A program made the translations under genes and the position numbers. A stretch of DNA of 64,000 bases from an uncultured Holophagaceae bacterium (GTDB lineage Bacteria; Acidobacteriota; Holophagae; Holophagales; Holophagaceae). How positions within the stretch are numbered: position 1 is the stretch's first letter; every line of letters begins with the position of its first letter. Below the pieces are notes generated by a model. It worked only from the letters and a program-made list of their open reading frames with translations. It was not told the DNA's origin and made no database searches. Location: positions 24,028-88,027 of the forward strand of contig CAISFO010000055.1 of assembly GCA_903884655.1 (NCBI GenBank). The letters run 5' to 3'. Positions 1 through 8,009 of the stretch are shown piece by piece.

Positions 1-887
1 CGGGAGAGATCCAGACCATAGAGACCATTGCCTTCCACCGCGTCGTGGGCCGTCAACACCCCCATGCCGATCTGCACGAGGAACAGGGCCATGGCCACGG
101 CGAAGTAGAGGGCCGACCAGCGCTGGCTGGGTGTGGCGGGTGCGGAGGGGATGGCCTGGGGCGCGGGGAATGCCTCGGCTGGCTGGCTGGCGTGGTGCCA
201 GATCATCAGGCCTACGCCCAGGATCAGCAGGACGATGGACAGGATGCTCCAGAGGTGGCTGATGGGCGTGATGCTGTTGCCCACCAGCGGCTCCTGGGGC
301 CAGTTCTGGGTGTAGCTGTGATCGGCGCCGGGCCGGCGGGCCGCGGCGGTCCAGGCGGTCCACAGCCAGAAATCGGCCACCCGCTCGCCTTCCAGCATCG
401 TGGGGATCCATCGGGCGGGGATGGCGGCGCCCTTATCCCCTTCTACGGCGATCTTCGCCAACTCGGATCGGCTCTTGAGATAGGCCGCAGCCTGGGCGGC
501 AGGCAGGGTCAGGGTGCCATTGGATATTTCATATTTATTAGTCTGAAATATAGACACGGTTCCAGCCTTGGCATCCGCAATGGATCCACCCTGGACCTTC
601 ACCCCGTTCAGGGTGTGAGAAGCCCACTGGTGCAGCGCCTTGGCTGTCCAATCGGGCGCGAGGTAGGAACCGTGGCCCCAGATCGAACCGATGTGCTGTC
701 CCCCATGGCCCAAGTAGCTGACCTGGCCCTCAAGGATCTGGCCAGGCCCCACCAGGAGGGTTCCATCTTCCGCTTGGATCCGCTGCGGAATGGGCGGTGC
801 GTTCTGGGCGATCTGCTGCCCGCCCAGCCCCAGCACCCCGAAACCGGCCAAGAGCACCAGCAGCACGAGCCACCATCTTGCCTTCAT
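1..887 (-). CDS. norZ: Quinol-dependent nitric oxide reductase (qNOR), N-terminal part, cut by window edge
   Basis: The minus strand reads open from an ATG at 887 to the window edge, giving about 295 residues. The start has a GGGAGG ribosome site a few bases upstream. An N-terminal membrane helix (residues 1-25) is followed by the qNOR-typical periplasmic domain, with motifs GQHIGSIWGHGSYLAPDWTA and YTQNWPQEPLVGN, then two more membrane segments. In this family the N-terminal part is a cytochrome-c-like extension lacking haem ligands, fused to the NorB haem-copper core, and the enzyme reduces NO to N2O with quinol. The catalytic core with the haem and FeB ligands lies outside the window, so activity cannot be judged. 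It is divergent from the RsbW-like gene. An overlapping 344-codon plus-strand frame is its antisense shadow. Confidence 0.9.
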   Translation of the reverse strand, partial: MKARWWLVLLVLLAGFGVLGLGGQQIAQNAPPIPQRIQAEDGTLLVGPGQILEGQVSYLGHGGQHIGSIWGHGSYLAPDWTAKALHQWASHTLNGVKVQGGSIADAKAGTVSIFQTNKYEISNGTLTLPAAQAAAYLKSRSELAKIAVEGDKGAAIPARWIPTMLEGERVADFWLWTAWTAAARRPGADHSYTQNWPQEPLVGNSITPISHLWSILSIVLLILGVGLMIWHHASQPAEAFPAPQAIPSAPATPSQRWSALYFAVAMALFLVQIGMGVLTAHDAVEGNGLYGLDLS

Positions 888-940
888 CGATACCTCCCTC
901 AGGGCGGATCCATTCGCCGACGCCCAGTGTTTCACAAATC

Positions 941-954
941 TCTTTATTTAAGAC
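941..954 (-). promoter_or_regulatory. AT-rich dyad upstream of qNOR
   Basis: TCTTTATTTAAGAC lies 54 bases before the qNOR start. It contains an imperfect dyad TCTT-n5-AAGA. Read toward the gene it is GTCTTAAATAAAGA, and the same GTCTTAAATAAAG string lies upstream of lexA at 56234-56246. Related strings occur at 8995-9010 and 12201-12210. It may be a promoter core or an operator; the sequence alone does not decide. Confidence 0.35.
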
Positions 955-1095
955 CAACTATTCTTAATTGTGATCCAAAGCACCCTCCTTCCCCCTGGGG
1001 GCGGGCACCATGGCGGCAATACCACTGGCCGTGTGGCCCAGAATCAAAGTACCTTGGACCTGGTTCTTTCGGTTTCTGAGGGGGATGTTTCATCC

Positions 1096-1536
1096 ATGGC
1101 CCACCCTGCGCTCCTGCCCGTTGTCCTCACGTGCAACACGGACCTGCGCTTCATCGACCTGATCCAGGTGGTGGGCGCCGAGTTCCTCAAGCACCTCAGC
1201 TTCACGCAGGACGATGGCGAGCGGCTGTGGCTGGCGATCCAGGAAGGCATCGCCAATGCCATGCGCCATGGCAACAAGCTCCAGAAAGACCAGCCCGTGA
1301 AGGTGACCTTCACCCCCCGGCTGGACCGCTTCGAGATCCGCATCGAGGACCGGGGTCCCGGGGTGGATCTGGACAGCCTTCCCGATCCGAACCTGCCGGA
1401 GAACCTCTTGAAGCCGGGGGGCCGGGGCGTCTACTTCATGCGCCAGGTCATGGACGAGGTTTTCATGGAACGTACGCCCACCGGCTCGACCCTGGTGTTG
1501 GTGAAGGCCCGCAAGGTGCGGGAACCCCACGCCTAG
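1096..1536 (+). CDS. Anti-sigma-factor-type serine kinase (RsbW/SpoIIAB-like ATPase)
   Basis: 146 residues from the ATG at 1096, which fits the usual length of single-domain RsbW proteins; the frame is open further upstream to 970 but those residues are not family-like. A GAGGGGG stretch precedes the start. The GHKL ATPase boxes are visible: the N box in AIQEGIANAMRHGN, the G1 box as IEDRGPGVD, and a glycine-rich GGRGVYFMRQVMDEV lid. Family members bind and inhibit a sigma factor and phosphorylate a STAS antagonist. No sigma factor, STAS or phosphatase partner gene is next to it, so its target is unknown. It is divergent from qNOR and followed by a convergent gene. Confidence 0.8.
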   Translation: MAHPALLPVVLTCNTDLRFIDLIQVVGAEFLKHLSFTQDDGERLWLAIQEGIANAMRHGNKLQKDQPVKVTFTPRLDRFEIRIEDRGPGVDLDSLPDPNLPENLLKPGGRGVYFMRQVMDEVFMERTPTGSTLVLVKARKVREPHA

Positions 1537-1567
1537 GTTGACTCAGGAGCTCCCGCGGCAACTTCAT

Positions 1568-1894
1568 TCAGGATTTCAGCCCCTTGACCCAGGCGAACTC
1601 CACAGGGATTTTCACGTAGAAGAGCGTGACCTCTTCGGTCTGGACGAAGGTGAGGAACCGGTCTGCCTCCTCCTGGGACACGATGAATTCCACCGCCACC
1701 GGCAACTGCCCTGAAAGTTCGAAGAAGTGGTCCTCGTGGAGCAGGCCATGCCTACCGAACCCTGCCATGGCCTTGAAGGCTGACCCGCCACTCAAGCCAA
1801 GCCGCCGAGCCTGCTCCAGCAGCCACTCGTAGACCAGCACATGATTGTGCTTCTTGTCTTCCTGCACGTAGAACCTGAGATAGATGCCCTGCAT
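1568..1894 (-). CDS. DUF190 family protein, partner of the fluoride channel
   Basis: 108 residues, starting MQGIYLRFYVQEDKKH, a DUF190 hallmark. The start used is the ATG at 1894, with GGGAGG 4 bases upstream. A second in-frame ATG at 1904-1906 overlaps the crcB stop codon as TGATG, so translation is probably coupled to crcB either way. DUF190 proteins are small PII-like ferredoxin-fold proteins often encoded beside crcB; their biochemical role is not established. The pairing here supports a role in fluoride handling or its regulation. Confidence 0.8.
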   Translation of the reverse strand: MQGIYLRFYVQEDKKHNHVLVYEWLLEQARRLGLSGGSAFKAMAGFGRHGLLHEDHFFELSGQLPVAVEFIVSQEEADRFLTFVQTEEVTLFYVKIPVEFAWVKGLKS

Positions 1895-1905
1895 GAAGCC
1901 TCCCA

Positions 1906-2292
1906 TCAGGCCTTGAGAAAGCTGTTCACAGTCAGCATACCCAGCAGGGTCAACAGCAGGGAGCCCACGAGATGGCCAGACATGTGGACCAGAGCCCAAC
2001 CGTACTCGGCCCGGCCTATCAGGCCCACCGCTTCCGCGGAGAAGGTCGAGAAGGTGGTAAGCCCCCCAAGGAAGCCGGTGATCACAAAGAGACGCACCTG
2101 CGGGGAAAGGCCTGGATGGTGCGCGAAAAAGGCCACGGCCAATCCCACCAGGTAGCCACCCACGAGGTTCGCCGCCAGGGTGCCCAGCGGGATGGTCGGA
2201 AACCGTGCATTGAAAAGGATTCCAAACCCCCACCGCAGCCAGGCGCCGGTGGCCGCCCCGATGCCCACGGCCAGGATGGAGGAGAGTCCCAT
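1906..2292 (-). CDS. crcB: Fluoride ion channel CrcB/Fluc
   Basis: 128 residues beginning MGLSSILAVGIG at the ATG at 2292, preceded by AAAGGA. Ten further upstream codons are open but lack family similarity. The protein is almost all membrane helix, with four predicted segments. Fluc motifs are visible: GAATGAWLRWG near the N terminus, GTLAANLVGGYLVG, and GFLGGLTTFSTFSAE, which carries the phenylalanine and threonine residues lining the fluoride pore. Fluc channels work as antiparallel dimers and export toxic cytoplasmic fluoride. It sits 36 bases downstream of the deacetylase gene, leaving no room for a fluoride riboswitch, and is coupled to the DUF190 gene. Confidence 0.93.
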   Translation of the reverse strand: MGLSSILAVGIGAATGAWLRWGFGILFNARFPTIPLGTLAANLVGGYLVGLAVAFFAHHPGLSPQVRLFVITGFLGGLTTFSTFSAEAVGLIGRAEYGWALVHMSGHLVGSLLLTLLGMLTVNSFLKA

Positions 2293-2328
2293 GGAGATCC
2301 TTTCAATCTTTCGCGAAGACAACAGGGA

Positions 2329-3240
2329 TCATCGCACCAGTTCCCCGGCCCGGACGAAACGAACCTGGTTCTTGGCGCGGGGCACCAGTTTTTCAAGGGC
2401 CGCCACGGTCTCGGGGTAGATGTGGCCGATGATCAGCACGCTTCCTTCCTTCTCTGCCAGTTTCATGGCCCGCTCCCACTGCTTCTCCATTTCAGGGAAG
2501 GCCTTGTCGTCATCGAGAAAGACGCGCCTCTGCACGGATGGCACTCCCAGCTGCTCTGCCACATCGAAGGCCACGCTGTCCTTCTCGGTGCGGCTGTCCA
2601 CGAAGAAGTACTTCCGCGCCTTGAACTCTTGGAGCACCCAGCCCATGCGGGTCCGGTCCGGTGTGATGCGGCTGCCCATGTGGTTGTTCGCGCCGACTCG
2701 ATGGGGGACATCGTCCAGGGCCAGGCGCACCCGGCGTCGGACTTCGGCTTCGGGCAGATTGAACAGGATGGCGTTGGGGCCCGGATCGTGGCCCGGTCCG
2801 GGATATCCGATGGGTTCCATGGGCAGGTGCAGCATCACTTCCTTGCCGAGCCGGTGGGCGATCTCCGCGCTCTCCCGGGTGTGCTCCTGGTAGGGCAGCA
2901 CCGCCACGCTGAAGGGCACCGGCAGGCTGCACAGCCGCGTCACCAGCTCCGGCTGGATGTAGCCCAGGTCGTCGATGACGAGGGCCAGGCGGGGCAGTGA
3001 GCTTGGAGGCTCCTCGCGCTGAAGCTTGGCAGCCTCGGCGTTGGGCTTCGCCTTGGGCTCAGCCTGCTTCTTCTCTGGTTTCTTCGGTTCGGGTTTGGGG
3101 GCTTGTTTCGCGGGCGTTTCGCGCCTGCCGCAGCCCTGCTGGCCCAGCAGCAAACCGGTACCCAGGCCCAGGGCCAGCATGAGCAGAGCCCAGCCCGCGA
3201 GAGCCAGGGTCGAGGTGCGTTTGCCCTTGGCTTTCGCCAA
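2329..3240 (-). CDS. Divergent polysaccharide deacetylase family protein
   Basis: 303 residues. One N-terminal membrane anchor (residues 10-35) is followed by a lysine/proline/glutamate-rich linker (about 40-75) and a periplasmic domain. The domain begins LALVIDDLGY and contains EVMLHLPMEP, NNHMGSRIT and VDSRTEKDS, all typical of the divergent polysaccharide deacetylase family (YibQ-like). These proteins have a TIM-barrel-like NodB fold and are thought to act on cell-envelope polysaccharide; substrate is not established. It follows the S41-like gene with a one-base gap, so the two are co-transcribed. In other bacteria an S41 protease and this family also neighbour each other, which fits a cell-wall remodelling unit. 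Confidence 0.85.
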   Translation of the reverse strand: MAKAKGKRTSTLALAGWALLMLALGLGTGLLLGQQGCGRRETPAKQAPKPEPKKPEKKQAEPKAKPNAEAAKLQREEPPSSLPRLALVIDDLGYIQPELVTRLCSLPVPFSVAVLPYQEHTRESAEIAHRLGKEVMLHLPMEPIGYPGPGHDPGPNAILFNLPEAEVRRRVRLALDDVPHRVGANNHMGSRITPDRTRMGWVLQEFKARKYFFVDSRTEKDSVAFDVAEQLGVPSVQRRVFLDDDKAFPEMEKQWERAMKLAEKEGSVLIIGHIYPETVAALEKLVPRAKNQVRFVRAGELVR

Positions 3241-3241
3241 G

Positions 3242-4402
3242 CTAGGAGGCTTTCGCGGGGACCGGCGTGGACGGGACCGGTGCCTGCAGGGCGCCCAGAA
3301 CCTTGGCCAGCGGGTCGTCTGTGTCGGTCAGGCGCAACGCCTGGTCCGGAGCCACCCCCTGCCGGTCCAGTTTTTCACCGCCCAGCCCCAACCAGCGCCT
3401 GGAGACCAGGTCCACCGCACCGCCCTGCTTCAGGGCGAAGCGGGTGCGTTCCACGGCCAGGCCAGCGGTCCGCTCTCCGAAGGTCTTCGCCCCGCCCTTC
3501 TTCAGACAGGCGACCAGGACTTCCGGGGCGCCCAGGGTGGAGCGTCCCGTCAGCAGGGCCAGCCGGGAAAAGGGAGTGCCGGAACCGGCGACGGGAATCT
3601 CCCGGCCTGGCTTGCCCGCTTCCTGGAGGGTTCCGAAGGTCCCCTTGGCGCCCAGGAGACCAGCCACCGCGGCAGCCTCCTCCAAGGATCCATTGAGACA
3701 CTGGCGGAGGTCCAGCACCAGGGTCTGACTCCGGTCGGCGGCGGCGAGAACCCGCCTCAATTCTTCGGCCCGCCCTGGCGCGAGGTCCGGTAGCGAGACG
3801 TGCAGTGCGCCCTGACCCTGCTTGAGGACCACTGCGCCGGGGGTGATGCGGGTCCGCAGCACGGTGGTCTTGGTGAGGTCGCCGGTGGCGTTGTAGCGGT
3901 AGAGATCCAGGGACGAGCCGTCCGTGCCTCGCAGCCTCCGCTCCAGGGCCCAGGCGCTAAGCCGGCCCACGGAATCCCCATCCACCTTGCGGATCACGTC
4001 GCCCGCCTGGATGCCGGCCTTGGCCGCAGTACCACCAGGGATCACGGCCACCACCGTGGCATAGATTCCCCGTTTCACCACGATGAGGCCAGCTTCGGCC
4101 GGGCCGGGGTCCGGCAAGCGGAGGTCCTCCGCGGTCAGGTAGGAGTTGAGGGGATTCGAACGCTCCAGCACGGCCTGCACACCACCCGAAACCACCTTCT
4201 CCATGTCAGGAGGATCCACATAGTTCTGTTGCACCAGGGCGAGCACATCCTGAATATCTGACAAGCCCGCCAGCGGATCCTGGGGAAGGACCTTGGCAGA
4301 GGTGGCCTGGGGTTTCGGCGGGTTGCCCTGCTGCAGCACCGGAACGGTGAAGACGGCCACCAGGGGCAGCGAAAGGGCGGAGAGCCAGGTGCGTGCGTGC
4401 AT
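3242..4402 (-). CDS. S41-type (C-terminal processing) peptidase homologue, probably inactive
   Basis: 386 residues with an N-terminal signal or anchor segment (residues 5-25), a short S41 N-terminal region, a PDZ domain (about 105-185, with GTAAKAGIQAGDVIRKVDGD), and an S41 core ending about residue 370. In active CtpA/Prc enzymes the nucleophile sits in SASASEI and the general-base lysine in TFGKG. The equivalent stretches here are TLGAPEV (about 289-295) and RTAGLA (311-316), so serine appears replaced by Gly291 and lysine by Leu315 or Ala316. Unless my alignment is off, this is a pseudo-protease that could act as a scaffold or peptide-binding partner. It precedes the deacetylase gene in an operon. 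Confidence 0.75.
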   Translation of the reverse strand: MHARTWLSALSLPLVAVFTVPVLQQGNPPKPQATSAKVLPQDPLAGLSDIQDVLALVQQNYVDPPDMEKVVSGGVQAVLERSNPLNSYLTAEDLRLPDPGPAEAGLIVVKRGIYATVVAVIPGGTAAKAGIQAGDVIRKVDGDSVGRLSAWALERRLRGTDGSSLDLYRYNATGDLTKTTVLRTRITPGAVVLKQGQGALHVSLPDLAPGRAEELRRVLAAADRSQTLVLDLRQCLNGSLEEAAAVAGLLGAKGTFGTLQEAGKPGREIPVAGSGTPFSRLALLTGRSTLGAPEVLVACLKKGGAKTFGERTAGLAVERTRFALKQGGAVDLVSRRWLGLGGEKLDRQGVAPDQALRLTDTDDPLAKVLGALQAPVPSTPVPAKAS

Positions 4403-4457
4403 GCCCCCAGTCTACGAGGAAACCGGTTGCCTTCGCCTGGCTATCGGTGTGGCCCGG

Positions 4458-4775
4458 CTACGCCTTCATGTCCAGGGTGGTCTTCATCAACTCGTTGGCG
4501 GTGTTGAGGACCTGCAGGTTGGCCCGGTACATCACGTCAAAGCCAAGGCCCATCACGATCTCAGCGGTCGGGTCCACATTCGAGGTCCCGGGGCCGGCGG
4601 GCGTCGGGTCCGTATTGGCCCCCGATACCCGCACCCCCCCCGAGGCTTCAGCCACCAGGTCGACGTGTTTTGCCTGGAATCCGTCCGACTGCTGGTTGGC
4701 CACGTTGTTGGCTTGCATGGCCAGCCCCGCGCTGGAAGCGCTGAGACCGGAGAGTGCAACACCAACGACGTCCAT
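4458..4775 (-). CDS. Small flagellar basal-body rod-like protein (FlgC-like)
   Basis: 105 residues from the ATG at 4775. The N terminus (LSGLSASSAGLAMQANNVANQQSDGF) matches the flagellar rod N-terminal motif with the ANNVAN signature. The C terminus (GLGFDVMYRANLQVLNTANELMKTTLDMKA) matches the rod/hook C-terminal domain. FlgC is usually around 130-140 residues, so this is a shortened version with a brief middle. No other flagellar gene is present in the window; it sits alone between the S41-like gene and ddl. It may be a stray part of a dispersed flagellar set or a relic. No good ribosome site precedes the start. Confidence 0.7.
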   Translation of the reverse strand: MDVVGVALSGLSASSAGLAMQANNVANQQSDGFQAKHVDLVAEASGGVRVSGANTDPTPAGPGTSNVDPTAEIVMGLGFDVMYRANLQVLNTANELMKTTLDMKA

Positions 4776-4818
4776 GGGGGATTTATCGGCACCCTTCGCC
4801 CGGACTTGACGATTTTTT

Positions 4819-5907
4819 TCAGCCCTGGAACCAGTTGCTGCCGGAATGGAACCCCTTGGTCTTGGCGGCGGACTGGGTATGGCGCACCAGGGCCAGGTCG
4901 ATGAGACGGGACAGCAGCTCGGCATAAGGCACGCCACTGGCGGCCATCATCTTGGGATACATGGAGATACTGGTGAATCCGGGAATGAAGTTCAGTTCAT
5001 TCAGGAAGATCCGCCCGGTCAGGCGCTCCAGGAAGAAATCCACCCGGGCCATGCCGTAGCCGTCGGAAGCGGCGAAGGCCTTGGCTGCCAGCTTGCGGAC
5101 CAGGTCGGCCAGTTCTTCGGGGATCTGGGCAGGAATCTCCGTGCGGCTCCGGCCCTGCAGGTACTTGTCTTCAAAAGTGTAGAACTCGTCGGCCACGATG
5201 ACTTCGCCAGGCTGGGACACCAGGGGCTCGTCGCCCCCCAGCACGGCCACCTCGATCTCCCGGATGTCGAGGCCCTGTTCCACGAGGACCCGCCGATCGA
5301 AGGTGAAGGCCCGATCCAGCGCCGCGGCCAGGTCCTCGCCGCGCTTGACCTTCTCCACGCCGATGCTGCTGCCGAGGTTGGCGGGTTTCACGAACAGGGG
5401 CAGCCCCAGCTTCCCGCACTCGGTCAGGCAGCCGTCCCGCTCGCGCAACCAGCGCTCTTCAGTCAGCCCCGCGTAGGGCACCACCGGAAGTCCCTCAGAC
5501 TCCCACAACCGCTTGGTGATCCACTTGTCCATGCCCGCCGCCATGGCCAGGAGGCCCGCCCCAGTGTAGGGACGGTGCAGCAGCTCCAGGTAGCCCTGGA
5601 TCTGACCGTCCTCCCCGCCGGCGCCGTGGAGCGCGTTGAAGAAGAGGTCCGGCAGGGGTGTCGCCTCAGCCCCCTTCTCCAGAGGCAGGAAGGGATGGTC
5701 GCTGCGGGCAGGAAGCTCCCCGGCGGCCAGCCGCGCAAAGGGATCATCGGTCACCACCCAGACACCGTTCCGCGCGATCCCCATGGGACGCACGATGAAG
5801 CGCGACGGGTCCAGGTGCTCCGCGATGGCTCTCGCGGTCACGATGGAGACTTCGTGCTCGGGGGACTCCCCGCCGAAGAGAAGGCCGATGCTCAGTTTTT
5901 CGCTCAT
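4819..5907 (-). CDS. ddl: D-alanine--D-alanine ligase
   Basis: 362 residues from the ATG at 5907 (MSEKLSIGLLFGGESPEHEVS), chosen because the Ddl N-terminal GGxSxEHEVS motif then begins near residue 12. The ATP-grasp fold is clear: LPLFVKPANLGSSIGVEKV in the central domain, and GYGMARVDFFLE plus LNELNFIPGFTSISMYPKM at the magnesium and D-Ala sites. The enzyme makes the D-Ala-D-Ala dipeptide for peptidoglycan. The residues corresponding to vancomycin-type D-lactate ligases were not evaluated in detail. The gene is not in an mur cluster. It is divergent from coaD. Confidence 0.95.
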   Translation of the reverse strand: MSEKLSIGLLFGGESPEHEVSIVTARAIAEHLDPSRFIVRPMGIARNGVWVVTDDPFARLAAGELPARSDHPFLPLEKGAEATPLPDLFFNALHGAGGEDGQIQGYLELLHRPYTGAGLLAMAAGMDKWITKRLWESEGLPVVPYAGLTEERWLRERDGCLTECGKLGLPLFVKPANLGSSIGVEKVKRGEDLAAALDRAFTFDRRVLVEQGLDIREIEVAVLGGDEPLVSQPGEVIVADEFYTFEDKYLQGRSRTEIPAQIPEELADLVRKLAAKAFAASDGYGMARVDFFLERLTGRIFLNELNFIPGFTSISMYPKMMAASGVPYAELLSRLIDLALVRHTQSAAKTKGFHSGSNWFQG

Positions 5908-5998
5908 CCGTTTACTGTACTCCGAACCGCCCCGCTGGAACACTGTGACACCCCGGGCTGGTGGGATGCGCTAGGCTAGGGCACTTCCCGGAGCATTC

Positions 5999-6481
5999 GT
6001 GCGAACGGCCATCTACCCAGGCTCTTTTGATCCCGTGACCCTCGGCCACTGGGATCTCATCCAGCGGGCCGAAAAGCTCGTGGACCGGCTCGTGGTGGCG
6101 GTTCTGCACAACCCCTCCAAGACCTCGGCCTTCAGCGTGGAAGAGCGGGTGGAGATGCTGCGGGAGCTGGTCGGAGAGCGCCCCATCATCGAGGTCACCA
6201 GCTTCCATGGTCTGCTCGTCGATTTCGCCAAGACCCAGGGCGCCCAGTGCATCGTGCGCGGCGTACGGGCCTTCAGCGACTTCGAGTACGAATTCCAGAT
6301 GGCCCTCATGAACCGGAAGCTGGCGCCCGAGCTGGAGACCGTCTTTCTCATGCCGAAGGAGCGCTACAGCGCCGTGAGCAGTCGCCTGGTGCGGGAGATC
6401 GGCAGCATGGGCGGCAACCTGACCGAGCTGGTGCCGCCCGCCCTGCGGGAACGGATCGCCCACCGGCTTCAGCAGGACTGA
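5999..6481 (+). CDS. coaD: Pantetheine-phosphate adenylyltransferase
   Basis: 160 residues, the normal CoaD length. The start is GTG at 5999, with GGAG five bases upstream; no ATG is closer to the conserved N terminus. The nucleotidyl-transferase motif PGSFDPVTLGHWDLI and the C-terminal YSAVSSRLVREI loop (ISSTxVR-like) are both present. The enzyme converts 4'-phosphopantetheine and ATP to dephospho-CoA in the cytoplasm. The gene stands alone, divergent from ddl and 88 bases before trpB2. Confidence 0.96.
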   Translation: MRTAIYPGSFDPVTLGHWDLIQRAEKLVDRLVVAVLHNPSKTSAFSVEERVEMLRELVGERPIIEVTSFHGLLVDFAKTQGAQCIVRGVRAFSDFEYEFQMALMNRKLAPELETVFLMPKERYSAVSSRLVREIGSMGGNLTELVPPALRERIAHRLQQD

Positions 6482-6569
6482 CCAGGACCATTCGAATATC
6501 AGGCCCCCAGCCTCTGGGCCCAATCGGGTTATACTTCCCTTTCCCAACACCGATAGTCCAGGAGCCGCG

Positions 6570-7925
6570 ATGCAGACCACCCGCTTCGTTCTCGAGCAGC
6601 AGGAGATCCCTACCCACTGGTACAACGTGGTGGCGGACATGCCGAACCCGCCTTCGCCGCCCCTTGGGCCGGACGGCAACGTCGTCAGCCCTGAGCAGAT
6701 GCTGGCCATCTTCCCGGGCCCCCTGCTGGAGCAGGAGATGTCCGCCGAGCGGTGGATCCCCATCCCCGAAGAGGTGCGGGAGATCTACCGCCTGTGGCGG
6801 CCATCGCCCCTCATCCGGGCGGTGCGCCTGGAACAGGCCCTGGGCACACCGGCGAAGCTCTACTACAAAAACGAGGGCGTCTCCCCCGCCGGCTCCCACA
6901 AGCCCAACACGGCCGTTCCCCAGGCCTTCTACAACCACATGGTGGGCATCCGCCGCCTCACCACGGAGACCGGCGCGGGCCAGTGGGGCTCCTCCATGGC
7001 CTTCGCGGGCCAGATGTACGGCATCGATGTCCGCGTGTTCATGGTGAAAGTTAGTTACGAGCAAAAGCCCTTCCGCCGCTCCATGATGCAGGCCTGGGGC
7101 GCCGAGGTGCTCTCCAGCCCCACCACGCTGACCAAGGCGGGTCGGGACATCCTGGCCGCCCATCCCGATAGCGACGGCTCCCTGGGTGTCGCCATCTCGG
7201 AAGCCGTGGAAGAAGCAGCCGGCCGCCCGGACACCAACTACTGCCTGGGCTCCGTGCTCAACCACGTGCTGCTGCACCAGACCATCATCGGCCTGGAGGC
7301 CAAGAAGCAGTTCGCGCTGGCCGGCGACTGGCCGGACGTGATCTTCGGGCCCTGCGGGGGCGGCTCCTCCTTCGGCGGCATCGCCCTGCCCTTCCTGGCG
7401 GACAAGGCCGCGGGCAAGACCCCCAACCTGCGCCTCGTCGCGGTGGAACCCACCAGCTGCCCCACCCTCACCAAGGGCGCCTACGCCTACGACTACGGCG
7501 ACGCCTCGGGTTACACGCCCATCATGAAGATGTACACCCTCGGCCACGACTTCATGCCCCCGGGCATCCACGCCGGCGGCCTCCGCTACCACGGCGACAG
7601 TCCGCTGATCTCCCAGCTGGTCCACGAGGGCCTGATGGAAGCCATCGCCGTGCCCCAGGTGGCCACCTTCGAGGCGGGCGTGCTGTTCGCCAAGGCCGAA
7701 GGCATCATCCCCGCGCCCGAGTCCTGCCACGCCATCCGCGCCGCCATCGACGAGGCCCTGCGCTGCAAGGCCACCGGCGAGCCCAAGACCATCCTCTTCA
7801 ACCTCACCGGCCATGGCCACTTCGACATGGCCTCGTACGACCGCTACTTCTCCGGCAAGCTCGAGGACTTCGACTACCCCGCCGAAGCCATCAAGGAGTC
7901 CTTGGCGCATCTGCCCAAGGTGTGA
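6570..7925 (+). CDS. trpB: Tryptophan synthase beta chain, TrpB2 type
   Basis: 451 residues, longer than TrpB1 (about 400) and typical of the TrpB2 group. The PLP lysine is Lys111 in GSHKPNTAVPQA, preceded by KLYYKNEGVSPA. The phosphate-binding loop GPCGGGSSFGGIALPF is intact. TrpB condenses indole with serine. TrpB2 enzymes usually lack the residues for tight contact with TrpA, and no trpA is nearby, so a role in indole salvage or stand-alone synthesis is possible. AGGAG lies a few bases before the ATG. A perfect hairpin follows the stop. Confidence 0.92.
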   Translation: MQTTRFVLEQQEIPTHWYNVVADMPNPPSPPLGPDGNVVSPEQMLAIFPGPLLEQEMSAERWIPIPEEVREIYRLWRPSPLIRAVRLEQALGTPAKLYYKNEGVSPAGSHKPNTAVPQAFYNHMVGIRRLTTETGAGQWGSSMAFAGQMYGIDVRVFMVKVSYEQKPFRRSMMQAWGAEVLSSPTTLTKAGRDILAAHPDSDGSLGVAISEAVEEAAGRPDTNYCLGSVLNHVLLHQTIIGLEAKKQFALAGDWPDVIFGPCGGGSSFGGIALPFLADKAAGKTPNLRLVAVEPTSCPTLTKGAYAYDYGDASGYTPIMKMYTLGHDFMPPGIHAGGLRYHGDSPLISQLVHEGLMEAIAVPQVATFEAGVLFAKAEGIIPAPESCHAIRAAIDEALRCKATGEPKTILFNLTGHGHFDMASYDRYFSGKLEDFDYPAEAIKESLAHLPKV

Positions 7926-7931
7926 GCCATG

Positions 7932-7956
7932 CTCAGGGCGCCTGCGGCGCCCTGAG
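7932..7956. terminator. Bidirectional hairpin between trpB2 and purU
   Basis: CTCAGGGCGCC, loop TGC, GGCGCCCTGAG: a perfect 11-bp GC-rich stem starting 6 bases after the trpB2 stop. It is followed by the AAAAGATCTTTT palindrome, giving short T runs on both strands. It lies between convergent genes, so it probably ends both transcripts. Confidence 0.75.
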
Positions 7957-8009
7957 TCAGAAAAGATCTTTTCCCAGCTCCAGGCCCTGCGCAGCGGGGT
8001 TTGGAGCAG

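Noticed and set aside
45..1079. Plus-strand open frame of 344 codons
   Set aside because: It is antisense to the qNOR gene, has no family motifs, and reads as a composition artefact.
2293..2328. Fluoride riboswitch before crcB
   Set aside because: Only 36 bases separate it from the upstream gene and no riboswitch-like fold is seen.
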